From Burkholderia sp. Bp8963 (GTDB lineage Bacteria; Pseudomonadota; Gammaproteobacteria; Burkholderiales; Burkholderiaceae): 64,000 bases of DNA. The first letter of the stretch is position 1; every line of letters begins with the position of its first letter. The notes below the pieces were generated by a model that had not been told where the DNA came from, did no database searches, and worked only from the letters and a program-made list of their open reading frames with translations. The position numbers and the translations under genes are program-made. The stretch spans positions 1 to 64,000 of the forward strand of contig NZ_QTQP01000023.1 in assembly GCF_003854275.1 (NCBI RefSeq). Direction: 5' to 3'. Below, piece after piece: positions 55,504-64,000 of the stretch.

Positions 55504-55859
55504 CCGTGATCGTGCCAGTAGTGCCAGTCGGCGACTGCCTCTCGGGTGTCACGATCAACGCGGATGGGCGCGAGCTGGGCCAAGGGCGCGACGATGTCGC
55601 GCGTGCCGTGCTGAGCGACCACAAAGATGGCGGCACGACAGAGCTGGTCGTGCGCGAGGGCGACGACCGTGACAGTTTCGCCGGCGTTGAGCGGCGAGGC
55701 TGGCATGGCCTGGCGCACGCGGGCCTTGAACGGAAACGCGAGTTGGTTCTCGAGATGGCAATACCAGGCCATCGCGCACTCTTCTTCGGTATAGCTGTCG
55801 ACCACGATCTCCATCGTGATCCGATGTTCGCGTTTGGCGTCGGTGGTAGAAGCTTTCAT
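55500..55859 (-). CDS. CcbP-like (calcium-binding family) protein
   Basis: A 119-aa protein similar to the CcbP family known from cyanobacteria: ITMEIVVDSYTEEECAMAWY, the SPLNAGETVTVVAL strand and the C-terminal DRDTREAVADWHYW. The acidic side chains of the family bind Ca2+; here the final HDHG adds extra His. It is the last gene of the integrase-SNF2 operon and ends on the same CTAG as the convergent AlbA_2 gene. Its role in such a cassette is not known. Confidence 0.65.
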   Translation of the reverse strand: MKASTTDAKREHRITMEIVVDSYTEEECAMAWYCHLENQLAFPFKARVRQAMPASPLNAGETVTVVALAHDQLCRAAIFVVAQHGTRDIVAPLAQLAPIRVDRDTREAVADWHYWHDHG

Positions 55860-55880
55860 GACGGCGGGCCTGATGGTGGG

Positions 55881-56378
55881 TTAGACATCGACGATGCGCC
55901 GCAACAGTCCGTACGACACGCGCCAATGTCCTTCGGTGTCGTGGCAGGCAATCGACGCGGTTTTTTGGTTGAGTCTGACTATGGTGCCGGTCCGTTCACC
56001 CAGGTGAGTGTCGGTGAAGCCAACGGTATCGCCAATGAAAAAATCCTCGCGGCTCACGCGTGGCGGCGGTGCCGATTCTGGCTGCGCGTCGGGGGACGTG
56101 CCATCCGGCACGATGGCGGCATAGCGAATGGCCCATCGCCGACGCGTCGCCAGATCCTCGACGACGGCCTGCGTCGCGCGCAGTTCGACCACGCGGGCCT
56201 GGCGCGCCTTGCTAATGGGATCATCGGCCACATAGCCGATGGTCGTGCCCAAGCGCAGGCCCTGGCGGACCTGCAGGGTGCGCTCGGGATCGTCGAGCAT
56301 TTTGCCGATGACGAGATAGAGGCGATACAGTTCGCTGCTATGCGCCTGCCGGAGGTCGTCGAGAGAAAGCTGGAGCAT
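55881..56378 (-). CDS. Unknown protein with a KOW-like C-terminal half
   Basis: A 165-aa protein with a helical N-terminus (SLDDLRQAHSSELYRLYLVIG), a middle strand-rich part and a C-terminal FFIGDTVGFTDTHLGERTGTI-type strand that resembles KOW/SH3-like modules in nucleic-acid-binding proteins. It lies 32 bp after the SNF2 gene and 21 bp before the CcbP-like gene. I do not recognise the family; a partner of the helicase is plausible. Confidence 0.6.
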   Translation of the reverse strand: MLQLSLDDLRQAHSSELYRLYLVIGKMLDDPERTLQVRQGLRLGTTIGYVADDPISKARQARVVELRATQAVVEDLATRRRWAIRYAAIVPDGTSPDAQPESAPPPRVSREDFFIGDTVGFTDTHLGERTGTIVRLNQKTASIACHDTEGHWRVSYGLLRRIVDV

Positions 56379-56410
56379 GGCGACGGAGAGGTTGACGATG
56401 CCGGTGCTTG

Positions 56411-59400
56411 CTACGCTCTGGTCCGGATGCGCGGGCGGGGCTGGGCGGCCGGTGCGCGTGCAGGCACGCCCGGAATGGGCTCGAACAACGCTTCGATATC
56501 GTCGGCCGAGAACTTGACGTTTTCCGCTGCATTGTCAGAGAGGATGGCCCCGGCCAGCGCCGCTTTCTGTTGTTGCATGGCGACGATCTTTTCCTCGACA
56601 CTGCCCGCCGCGATCAGCTTGTAGACGAACACGGGCTTGTCCTGGCCGAGCCGATGCGCGCGATCAGTGGCCTGGTTCTCGACCGCCGGATTCCACCATG
56701 GGTCGTAGTGGATCACGGTGTCGGCCGCGGTCAGGTTCAGTCCCACGCCTCCGGCTTTCAGGCTGATGAGGAACAGCGGCACGTCGCCACGCATGAAGCA
56801 CTTCACGGGCGTCGTGCGATCAACCGTGTCGCCGGTCAGCGTCACGTAGGCGATATCGAGCCTGTCCAGTTCGGCGGCAATGCGATCAAGCATGCTGGTG
56901 AACTGCGAGAACAGCAGAATGCGCCGGCCCTCGTCGATCAGTTCGGGCAGCATCTCGAGCAGCAGCGTGAGCTTGGCCGACTCCTTTACGCGAGAAGCCT
57001 GCGTGCTCTTCAGCAGCCTCGGATCGCAACATACTTGCCGCAATTTCAGCAACGCATCGAGCACGATCAGATGGCTGCGCGCGAGTCCCTGCGACGCAAT
57101 CGCTTCGCGAACCTTCTGCTGCATGGTGGCGCGGACGGTCTCGTACAGGTCGCGTTGCGCGCCTTCGAGCTCGACGGTCCGCACGATGGTCGTTTTCGGT
57201 GGCAGTTCGGTGGCCACCTCGTCCTTGCGCCGGCGCAGCATGAAGGGGCGAATGCGCCGGGCGAGTAGATCGCGTCGCACGCCGTCGCCGCCTTTCTCGA
57301 TCGGCGTGCGCCAGCGCCGGGTGAAGTCCTGGCGTGAGCCGAGAAAGCCCGGTAACAGAAAATCGAATTGGGTCCACAGCTCGCCCAGGTGATTCTCGAG
57401 CGGCGTACCCGTCAGACAGAGGCGATGCCTGGCTCGCAGGGCGCGAATGGTCGCCGCCGCTTTGGTGGCGGCATTCTTGACGTATTGCGCCTCATCAAGA
57501 ATCAGCAGGTGATAGTCGTGCTGCGCGAGGACGTCTTCATCGCGCCAGGCGAGCGCGTAGGTGGTCAGGATCAGGTCGTGCTGATCGATTTCGTCAAAGC
57601 GCTCGTGCCGCTGTGGGCCATGCAGGTTCAGCACACGCAGGGCGGGCGCGAAACGTTGCGCCTCGTCGCACCAGTTGTGCACGAGCGTGGTGGGTACCAC
57701 GATCAGCGCGGGTTGCGTGAGACGGCCGGCTTCTTTTTCGGCGAGCAGGTGTGCAAGGGTCTGCACGGTCTTGCCGAGGCCCATGTCGTCGGCCAGCACG
57801 CCCGAGAGGTTGTGTTCACGCAGGAACTGCATCCAGGCCAGTCCCTGGCGCTGATAGCCGCGCAGTTCAGCTTGCAGCCCCTGCGGCACGGGCACGTCGA
57901 CGACGCCGGGGCCGGCCATCAGCCGTTGTGCGAGCTGCCGGATCGATGCATCGCCATGAAACTGCCAGCGGCCAATGTCGTCGAGCGCCGCGAGGCGTGC
58001 CGCATCCCACTCGGAAATCTGCATACCTTCGCCGACGTGCTCGAGCAGATCGACCAGCACGCGCACGACGGGCTTCAGACGCGCCGCAGGCAAACGCAGC
58101 CGTTCGTTGCGGTCGGTCTTGAGTTCGATGGCTTCGTTGTCGGCGATCGCATCGAGCTGTCCCGATAGCCATCGGGCATCGCGCTGGAACAGGTCGGCCA
58201 GCAGCGGCTCGAGACGGACTCTGCGGTCGTTGACCGTGATGCCCATCTCGACATCGAACCAGCCGTCGCCCGATTGCCGCAAGCTGCCGTCGATCGTGTC
58301 GATCTCGATCACGTTGTGGCGAAACGCGTCACTCATGATCACCCGCCAGCCTGCCTCTCGCAGGGCCGGCAGGTTCTGCTTCATGAAGTCCGGCCAGGCA
58401 CTGGCTTCACCGGGGGCCAGCAGGCCGTCCGGAAACGACTTCGGTCCTTGGGTACGGCTCGCGGCTACTTTCCTGAAGCCGACTTTCTGGAGTTCGGTCA
58501 GGCGCTTGCGTTCGACATCGGCATGCCTGCGAATCTGCACGACTTCGCCATCCGCAGTTCGGATCAGTGTCGTATTGCTTTGCGCGTCGAGGTTGTATTC
58601 CGCGTAATCAAAGCCGACGGTCGCAAAGTCAAGAACGTGCGGCTGCGAAGCATGCGATGCCCAACTGGATCCCCCCCATGTCGGCAAGGTGTCGAGCCGG
58701 AGCACCGGTACCGGCACGGCGTCGACCACCCGGATGGCTGCAGTGTCGTGCGCCGGCGGCAATGGCAAGTCAGGCGCCACCTCTTGTAGCACATTGCCAA
58801 CGAGTGCCGCCTCGTCAAGGGTGATGGACGGCATCGAAAGAAAATCGGCGAGCTGATCCGCGGACCAGGGCACATCGATGGCGCCGGCTTCACCCGTCTG
58901 CAGGTCCACATACCAGCACGGCTGCGTGGTGGTGATGAGAGTGACTGCGGCAGGCTCGGTGTTTAGGACCGGCCGCACGCGGGCGTCCGTCTGGCCTTGC
59001 CACACAATCCGACCCTTGCGCACTGAGCCGCCGTGCAGTACGCGTGGAGCGCCGGAATCCATGGTGCTGGCCGGGGGTGCGGCAAATGCACGACCGGTTG
59101 CAATGAGCTTTTCCAGGATGGCTGCGCCGGTTGGGCCCTGCAGGCGAAAGCCGCTGGAATAGCCCGCGCTGCGACCCAGCCAGAGCCCGCGCAGGATCGG
59201 CAAGTCCGCCTCGCTAACGAATTTGGGCGGCTTGATGAGCGCGTTTTCCACATTGCTCCAGGCATCACCGAGCGAGCGAATGGCGCCGTCTGCATCGACG
59301 CGAGCCTTGTAGAGCGAAATCTCCGGATTGCCGTAATACGAGTGGCCGATCAGGTACGCGAGTGCCTGCGTGGCCTTGGCGCCGGCGGATTTTTTGCTGA

Positions 59401-59767
59401 CGGACGACGCTGCGGCGATGCGACGGGCCTGAAACCCTTCCAGCCAGCTCACCAGTTCGGGGCGCACACCGGTGGCTGTGTGTTTGGGCAGATGGGCGAG
59501 ACCGGCGATCAACAACGCCGCTACGTGCTTGCATTCGAAGCCGACCGGGCACGAGCACTCGCTCTCGATCCACAGGTCTTCGTCGACGTCGTTGAATAAG
59601 ATCCAAACGTCATAGGGACGTGACCGCGTGCCCTGTACCTTCCCGGTGAGCGTCGCGTTGTTCTGCCAGCGCAGGTCAGAGACCGCGTGCGCATAGTCGC
59701 GGGCCTTGGTGACCGTGTGGGCACCCAACCATTCGGAGATGTGTTTTCGATCGTAGCGGATGGCCAT
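56411..59767 (-). CDS. SWIM-zinc-finger SNF2-family helicase
   Basis: A 1118-aa ATPase. The N-terminal SWIM motif (CSCPVGFECKH) lies at about residues 72-86, and a long middle region follows. The SNF2 motor has Walker A near residue 660 (ADDMGLGKTVQT), the DEAQ box near 760, LTGTPLENH, ILLFSQFTSMLD, and the motif VI NQATDRAHRLGQ near 1030. Such HepA/RapA-like enzymes translocate on DNA and appear in chromatin-like remodelling and phage defence. It is the second gene of a cassette led by a tyrosine integrase. Confidence 0.9.
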   Translation of the reverse strand: MAIRYDRKHISEWLGAHTVTKARDYAHAVSDLRWQNNATLTGKVQGTRSRPYDVWILFNDVDEDLWIESECSCPVGFECKHVAALLIAGLAHLPKHTATGVRPELVSWLEGFQARRIAAASSVSKKSAGAKATQALAYLIGHSYYGNPEISLYKARVDADGAIRSLGDAWSNVENALIKPPKFVSEADLPILRGLWLGRSAGYSSGFRLQGPTGAAILEKLIATGRAFAAPPASTMDSGAPRVLHGGSVRKGRIVWQGQTDARVRPVLNTEPAAVTLITTTQPCWYVDLQTGEAGAIDVPWSADQLADFLSMPSITLDEAALVGNVLQEVAPDLPLPPAHDTAAIRVVDAVPVPVLRLDTLPTWGGSSWASHASQPHVLDFATVGFDYAEYNLDAQSNTTLIRTADGEVVQIRRHADVERKRLTELQKVGFRKVAASRTQGPKSFPDGLLAPGEASAWPDFMKQNLPALREAGWRVIMSDAFRHNVIEIDTIDGSLRQSGDGWFDVEMGITVNDRRVRLEPLLADLFQRDARWLSGQLDAIADNEAIELKTDRNERLRLPAARLKPVVRVLVDLLEHVGEGMQISEWDAARLAALDDIGRWQFHGDASIRQLAQRLMAGPGVVDVPVPQGLQAELRGYQRQGLAWMQFLREHNLSGVLADDMGLGKTVQTLAHLLAEKEAGRLTQPALIVVPTTLVHNWCDEAQRFAPALRVLNLHGPQRHERFDEIDQHDLILTTYALAWRDEDVLAQHDYHLLILDEAQYVKNAATKAAATIRALRARHRLCLTGTPLENHLGELWTQFDFLLPGFLGSRQDFTRRWRTPIEKGGDGVRRDLLARRIRPFMLRRRKDEVATELPPKTTIVRTVELEGAQRDLYETVRATMQQKVREAIASQGLARSHLIVLDALLKLRQVCCDPRLLKSTQASRVKESAKLTLLLEMLPELIDEGRRILLFSQFTSMLDRIAAELDRLDIAYVTLTGDTVDRTTPVKCFMRGDVPLFLISLKAGGVGLNLTAADTVIHYDPWWNPAVENQATDRAHRLGQDKPVFVYKLIAAGSVEEKIVAMQQQKAALAGAILSDNAAENVKFSADDIEALFEPIPGVPARAPAAQPRPRIRTRA

Positions 59768-59832
59768 CGGCAGAAAATTCAGATAACGATTTCGTCAGAA
59801 ATGCTCGGGATCCAGCGGAAGCGCCGGGTATT

Positions 59833-60987
59833 TTACGCGTCGGGCGTGTCGTGCGGCGCAGCGGATTTTGTTGAGAATTGCGCGTCTGTGGTCTGCGCAT
59901 GCCGACGATCGTCTTCGGCGTGCAGGTAAAGCCCCGTGGTCTCGATCGATGCGTGGCGCAGGTTTTTCGGGATGAAGCGGATATCGGTGCCGGCGTCAGC
60001 TTGATGGGAGGCGTCGCTGTGGCGCAGCCAGTGCGTGGAGGCACGCCGCAGCGTCGCGGCGCCGATCGGTTCGGTGGGCTCAAGCGCATCGGCCGCACGC
60101 CGGAACACTTCCCTGGTGATCAGGTAGACCGCAGTGGGCGTCAGGTGTCGTTCGCCGCCGGCAATGCCCATCACGACGGGCGTCGTTTCGTCCGGCGCAG
60201 GCATTGGCGACAGGCCATAGAACGTGCGATAGCGGGCAATCTCTGCCATCAAGGTGTCAGCGACCGGCACTTCCCCTTCCGTGCCGCCTTTGCCAATGAC
60301 GTGCAGCCACCAGCGCCCACGCCGCTCGAAAAAATCGGCCGCTTTTGCTTGAGCCGCTTCGCTGGCGCGCAATGCGGTGTGATACAGCAACCGGATCAGC
60401 CAGCGGCTGCGTTCGTAGTGCCGGCGCTCGCGAGGCGTGTCCTGTGGCCACGTCTCGACCGAGTCGAGCACGATCTGCCACAACGCATGATCGAGATAGC
60501 GTTCGATGCGACGCTTACGCGCGGCGGTCGTTGCGCGCGAGCGACGTAGCGCCAGCGGGTTGCCGGCGAGATAGCCGGCAGCGACCAGGTAGTTGAAGAG
60601 TCCCGAGAGGATGCCGAGTGCCTGACGCCGGCTGCGTTCTGATAGCGGTCCATCGAAGAGCCGCCGGCTGCCGCCGCGGCACGGTAGCGCTGGATCGGCC
60701 CAGTCCGCAGGGGGAGCCGCCAAAAACCGCTCGTAGAGCAAGAAATCCTCGCGCGTGAGGCTCGAGAGCGGCTTGCCGAGCGCGCGCGTGGCCCAGATGA
60801 GCAGGCGCACGGCTTCCTTGCGGTAACTGCGCAGCGTGTGCGGCGAGCCCGCGTACTCGGCGAGCCACAAGCGCACGGCCTCGATGCCCGTGTCGGCGGC
60901 GATCTGCCGGTGGGCGTCGCGCGCGGTTGGTGCCGTCGCGGTCGTCAAGTGCGGCGGGCAGCGCGACAGGCAGAAGTGCTCGGGCAT
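59833..60987 (-). CDS. Tyrosine-type integrase of the cassette
   Basis: A 384-aa site-specific recombinase. The N-terminal SAM-like domain (SPHTLRSYRKEAVRLLIWA) is followed by the catalytic domain with Arg in ALRASEAAQAK, HxxR in HWLRHSDASH, and a C-terminal His/Tyr box in LRHASIETTGLYLH. ATG 60987 follows GTGGAG; the frame is open upstream to 61095. It is the first gene of the operon that continues into the SNF2 helicase 65 bp later. Its exchange site is not evident in the flanks. Confidence 0.85.
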   Translation of the reverse strand: MPEHFCLSRCPPHLTTATAPTARDAHRQIAADTGIEAVRLWLAEYAGSPHTLRSYRKEAVRLLIWATRALGKPLSSLTREDFLLYERFLAAPPADWADPALPCRGGSRRLFDGPLSERSRRQALGILSGLFNYLVAAGYLAGNPLALRRSRATTAARKRRIERYLDHALWQIVLDSVETWPQDTPRERRHYERSRWLIRLLYHTALRASEAAQAKAADFFERRGRWWLHVIGKGGTEGEVPVADTLMAEIARYRTFYGLSPMPAPDETTPVVMGIAGGERHLTPTAVYLITREVFRRAADALEPTEPIGAATLRRASTHWLRHSDASHQADAGTDIRFIPKNLRHASIETTGLYLHAEDDRRHAQTTDAQFSTKSAAPHDTPDA

Positions 60988-61249
60988 CGTTGGACTCCAC
61001 TGCGAGGAAAAGTACCCCCACGGTTGAACACGAGTCTCCCCAACGCTACCCAAAAAGTCTTTCAGAACTCGATGAACAACAGGAACACTCAGCACGCCGT
61101 ATTGTTTACCACGCCATTGATTTTAAATCGATCACCCAATCCGCCGAGCGTCACTGAACGCTCCTGGGTTAAAAAAACGTCGGACGTTGAAAACGTACTG
61201 CCAGTGGGTGGTCTGCGACTACGCGCTCGATCTCACCTGAGTCGGCGCA
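60988..61249. other. No convincing gene between integrase and terminator
   Basis: An open frame on the plus strand ending near 61157 (RRIVYHAIDFKSITQSAERH) reads protein-like, but has no clear start or RBS and may be the tail of a gene cut by the cassette. I cannot name it. Possible attachment-site sequence was not identified. Confidence 0.4.
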
Positions 61250-61275
61250 GGGCGCTGCGCGGCAGCGCCCGTTTT
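61250..61275 (+). terminator. Rho-independent terminator
   Basis: Nine-base perfect arms GGGCGCTGC and GCAGCGCCC flank GCG and are followed by GTTTTCC. The direction of the T-run suits rightward transcription. It would separate the cassette border from the genes to the right. Confidence 0.7.
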
Positions 61276-61337
61276 CCTCATCGATCGTGGTCGCGGATGG
61301 CAAGATGATCAAGCCGGATTTCTACCCGGCCGTCGCG

Positions 61338-62090
61338 CTAGATATTCGTGAAGGTGATGCCACCGTCGACGGCCAACCATTGCGCGGTAATGAAGCCCGC
61401 GTCGCCCGAAGCCAGATACACGATCGCCTTGGCGATGTCGTCGACGTCGCCAAGGCGGCCCAGCGGGGTCGTGGCCACGCGTCTGGCATCACGCTCTTCG
61501 TTGCGGTTGCGGACCGTGCCTTCGGTCGGCACGGCCGACGGGCAAACCGCGTTGACACGGATCTTGCGGGGCCCGAGTTCTGCCGCCGCGGCTCGCGTGA
61601 TGCCTAGGATTCCCGATTTGATGCCCGAATAGACGATGGAGTTGGCGGCCGAACGCAGCGCCGCCGTCGAGGCCACGTTGACGATGGCGCCACCTTCGCC
61701 CATTACCGCTGCAGCAGCCTGGATGCCCCAGACCACGGCCTTGAACCCGATATCGAGCATTCGATCCATGGTTTCGGGCGCGATGTCCGAAACCGACTGG
61801 TAGCGCACCCAGGCCGCATTGTTGACGAGAATGTCGAAGCGTCCCGCTTTGGCGTGAACTTCGTTCACCGCCTCGGTGATGCCGTCGCGGGTGCTGACGT
61901 TCTTCACGACCGGGAACGCCTGGCCGCCGGCGGCGATCACCGCGGCGACGGTATTGTCGACCAGTTCTTCTTTCAGGTCGTTCACGCCGACGACAGCGCC
62001 ACGGGCCGCCAGTCGAAGCGCCGTAGCCTTGCCGATACCGGCGCCCGCGCCGGTCACGAGGGCATGGCATCCGGCCAGATCGTATTGCAT
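61338..62090 (-). CDS. SDR-family short-chain dehydrogenase
   Basis: A 250-aa enzyme with the NAD(P)-binding TGAGAGIGKATALRLA, the structural NNAA, and a Ser/Tyr/Lys active site (VASTAA, Y-x3-K in YSGIK), ending in DGGITFTN. An Asp in the ND-LKEE stretch after strand two suggests NAD(H) preference. It follows an enoyl-CoA hydratase gene in the same direction. Oxidation of a hydroxyacyl or hydroxy-acid intermediate is likely, substrate unknown. Confidence 0.88.
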   Translation of the reverse strand: MQYDLAGCHALVTGAGAGIGKATALRLAARGAVVGVNDLKEELVDNTVAAVIAAGGQAFPVVKNVSTRDGITEAVNEVHAKAGRFDILVNNAAWVRYQSVSDIAPETMDRMLDIGFKAVVWGIQAAAAVMGEGGAIVNVASTAALRSAANSIVYSGIKSGILGITRAAAAELGPRKIRVNAVCPSAVPTEGTVRNRNEERDARRVATTPLGRLGDVDDIAKAIVYLASGDAGFITAQWLAVDGGITFTNI

Positions 62091-62241
62091 TTCAGTCTCC
62101 GTCGAAAACGAGTTGAGAAACCGCTTCGTACATACGCGGAAGGCGGTAATGGCGCGGCCCGGCGCTCCACGGATTTCGCCGACACCATTGCCGGCTTGCC
62201 GACAGTGTCACGGCATGGGAATGGTGTCCCGAAGCCGCTTT

Positions 62242-63033
62242 TCAGCGGCCTTTGAATACCGGTTCACGCTTTTCCAGGAACGCCATGCGCGCTTCTTTGG
62301 CGTCTTCCGTCCTGGACAGCATCATCGTGATGTCCTGCTCGTGACGGTAAGCCTCGCGCTGAGGCATGTGGTCGGTGAAATTCGCGGCTTTCTTCGCTTG
62401 AATGAGCGCGATGGGCGACTTCCTGGCGATGCGGCGCGCAAGTTCGAGGGCGTGGGGCAGAAGCGCATCAGCGGGCAGCACGTCTTCCAATACGTTGCGA
62501 CGGAGAAGATCCTGTGCCGTCAATCTGTCGCCCGTAAAGAACATGCGGCGGACGGTCGAACGACCGAACAGCGTGCGCAGCATCGACGCGCCGCCGGCCA
62601 GGCCGACGTTGATTTCCGGCATCGCGAATACGGCGTCTTCGCTCGCGTACATGATGTCGCATGCGGCCATCAGGCCCAGGCCGGCTCCCAGCGCGGCGCC
62701 GTTGATTGCCGCGATCACGGGCTTCGCGCATTCCTTGACCGCATTGCCGGTTTCGCGGGTCCAGCGATTGTGGTCGAGGAAGTCTCCCGGGACGTCGGGA
62801 TCGGGGCGATCCCGGAGGTCCGCGCCTGCACAGAAGGTGTTGCCGGCGCCGGTCAGCACGGCACAGCGAATGTCGTCGCGCGCGCTGATTTCGTCAAATA
62901 CGGCAATGAGACGGCGACGCATCGCTCGCGACAGCGCATTCTTGACCTCGGGGCGATTCAGCGTGACCAGGGCCACGCCGTCCGTGACTTCCAGGGTGAC
63001 CGAGTTCGTGTCTATGCCGAGTGCTTCGCTCAT
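62242..63033 (-). CDS. Enoyl-CoA hydratase/isomerase family protein
   Basis: A 263-aa crotonase-fold protein. The oxyanion-hole segments are seen in TFCAGADLRD and NGAALGAGLGLMAACD, and MPEINVGLAGG follows. One Glu in MPEINVG is at the usual catalytic place; the second site is not clear, so dehydratase, isomerase or hydrolase activity is possible. With the adjacent SDR and the divergent LysR regulator it suggests a small acyl-CoA or aromatic-acid pathway. Confidence 0.88.
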   Translation of the reverse strand: MSEALGIDTNSVTLEVTDGVALVTLNRPEVKNALSRAMRRRLIAVFDEISARDDIRCAVLTGAGNTFCAGADLRDRPDPDVPGDFLDHNRWTRETGNAVKECAKPVIAAINGAALGAGLGLMAACDIMYASEDAVFAMPEINVGLAGGASMLRTLFGRSTVRRMFFTGDRLTAQDLLRRNVLEDVLPADALLPHALELARRIARKSPIALIQAKKAANFTDHMPQREAYRHEQDITMMLSRTEDAKEARMAFLEKREPVFKGR

Positions 63034-63176
63034 GGTCGTGTCGTCTCCAAAGGAACTTATTGGTGTGGCTCCCGGAAATTGTACTGCCGCAAGGTCGGAC
63101 GATTTTCAATCAAAAACGCGTTCTGATTTACCTAAAACAATGGGTAGTCTGCGCGACATCGGGGCGTTACCATGCG

Positions 63177-64000
63177 TCACGGCGACTCGTAAGCGGAGAA
63201 CCTGAGTTCCGACCCGGACACACGGGACGCCACGAAATCCAGGAACAGGCGGATCTTGGTCGGGATGGCGGGCGAATCGATGATCGTCGCGTACATGCCA
63301 TCTTCAAAGCCGGAGTTGGTCACCTGATACTCGGGAAGCAGGCGGACCAGTTTTCCGCTTATCAGATCCTTGTGGACCGTGTAGTCGTCCAGCAGGACGA
63401 TGCCTTCGCCCATGCGCGCGAATTCCAGCAGCGCGATACCGTTGTTGCTGACATGGCGAGGCTGAAAATGGACTTCGGTCTCCACGCCGTCTTTTCGGAA
63501 TCGCCAGGAATAGCCGGTGCCCGGCATGGAATACGCAATACATTGATGATTCTTCAGTTCTTCAGGCGAAGTCACGGGGCTTCGGTCATTGAAGTAACCC
63601 GGAGACACCACCAGGTAGCGATCACTGCGGAACAGGATTCGGCGCTTGATTCCCGATTCGATAGGGGGCGCAATTCGGAAATCGATATCGATTTGATCCT
63701 TGTTCAAATCGGACGGCGCTTCGCTGAGCGCCAGTTCGATTTGAATGCTCGGGTACAGCTTCGAGAATTCGCAAATCAGGGTCGGCAATACACCGAGGCC
63801 GAACATGACTCGCGAGTGCACGCGCAGCGTGCCCGACGGGGCCGAAGTGATGGACGAGATGCTGCGTTGGGCATCGTCGATGCTGCGCAGAATACCTTCG
63901 ACGTGCTTGGCGTACTCGATTCCGGCTTCGGTCAGCGTGACGCAGCGTGTAGTGCGCGTGAACAGCTTGACCTTCAACTCGCTTTCGAGATCCATGACCA
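63177..64000 (-). CDS. LysR-family regulator, partial (runs off window)
   Basis: A LysR-type activator of which about 270 residues are visible, open at the right edge. The C-terminal part of the winged HTH is present (MDLESELKVKLFTRTTRCVTLTEAG), then the linker helix and a LysR substrate domain (LRVHSRVMFGLGVLPTLICEF, RILFRSDRYLVVSPGYF). The N-terminal HTH start lies beyond 64000. It reads in the same direction as the hydratase and SDR genes downstream, so it may head or control their transcription. Confidence 0.88.
   Translation of the reverse strand, partial: VMDLESELKVKLFTRTTRCVTLTEAGIEYAKHVEGILRSIDDAQRSISSITSAPSGTLRVHSRVMFGLGVLPTLICEFSKLYPSIQIELALSEAPSDLNKDQIDIDFRIAPPIESGIKRRILFRSDRYLVVSPGYFNDRSPVTSPEELKNHQCIAYSMPGTGYSWRFRKDGVETEVHFQPRHVSNNGIALLEFARMGEGIVLLDDYTVHKDLISGKLVRLLPEYQVTNSGFEDGMYATIIDSPAIPTKIRLFLDFVASRVSGSELRFSAYESP

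Overview
The window looks like a stretch of a secondary replicon of a Burkholderia, most likely the cepacia complex. This is inferred from the high GC, the codon use, and the gene content: a RutR-type pyrimidine cluster, an RND pump, several two-component systems and fimbrial remnants. No rRNA, tRNA or CRISPR array was seen.

1-11.1 kb is a decayed accessory region. An IS21-family element (879-7795) with 38-bp imperfect ends and a 5-bp GACGC target duplication carries istA/istB plus two accessory ORFs. A recombinase-in-trio (RIT) element, with three 4-bp-overlapping tyrosine recombinase genes, sits inside istA. Removing exactly 3500 bp between two 8-bp repeats restores the istA frame. To the right lie a ParE-like toxin-antitoxin pair, an MbcA/ParS-type antitoxin with a RES toxin broken by an amber codon, an IS4 transposase scrap, a fimbrial usher remnant and an intact fimbrial-type secreted protein.

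11.2-19.5 kb is a reductive pyrimidine-degradation cluster. It has a TetR/RutR-like regulator divergent from an amidohydrolase, preT and preA (dihydropyrimidine dehydrogenase), an NCS1 permease and a dihydropyrimidinase.

19.7-40.1 kb is the most interesting part: about 20 kb devoted almost entirely to exported proteins, transport and sensing. It contains three PstS-like periplasmic proteins, one of them a tandem with a shortened first domain. It also has two small secreted proteins of an unrecognised domain, a YncE-like beta-propeller, an NrtA/SsuA-type ABC transporter with a second paralogous binding protein, an outer-membrane protein, an OmpR-type two-component system and a PepSY/flavin/2Fe-2S reductase. 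A TonB-dependent receptor has an N-terminus that is two more copies of the same unrecognised domain. At least five promoters share 11-bp-spaced TTCAG/TTAAG direct repeats, suggesting one regulon, probably for uptake of an unidentified ligand.

40.1-49 kb holds a histidine kinase and response regulator, a divergent second response regulator, and an outer-membrane factor/adaptor/RND pump operon. The two promoter regions share a 16-bp palindrome-like site. 49-53.7 kb encodes a Rieske oxygenase and an msrB-dipZ-msrA set for methionine sulfoxide repair outside the cytoplasm.

54.7-61 kb is an island-like cassette: a tyrosine integrase, a SWIM/SNF2 helicase, an unknown protein and a CcbP-like protein in one operon. 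It abuts an AlbA_2 (Schlafen-like) gene that appears cut short at the junction. 61.3-64 kb carries an SDR, an enoyl-CoA hydratase and a LysR regulator that runs off the window.
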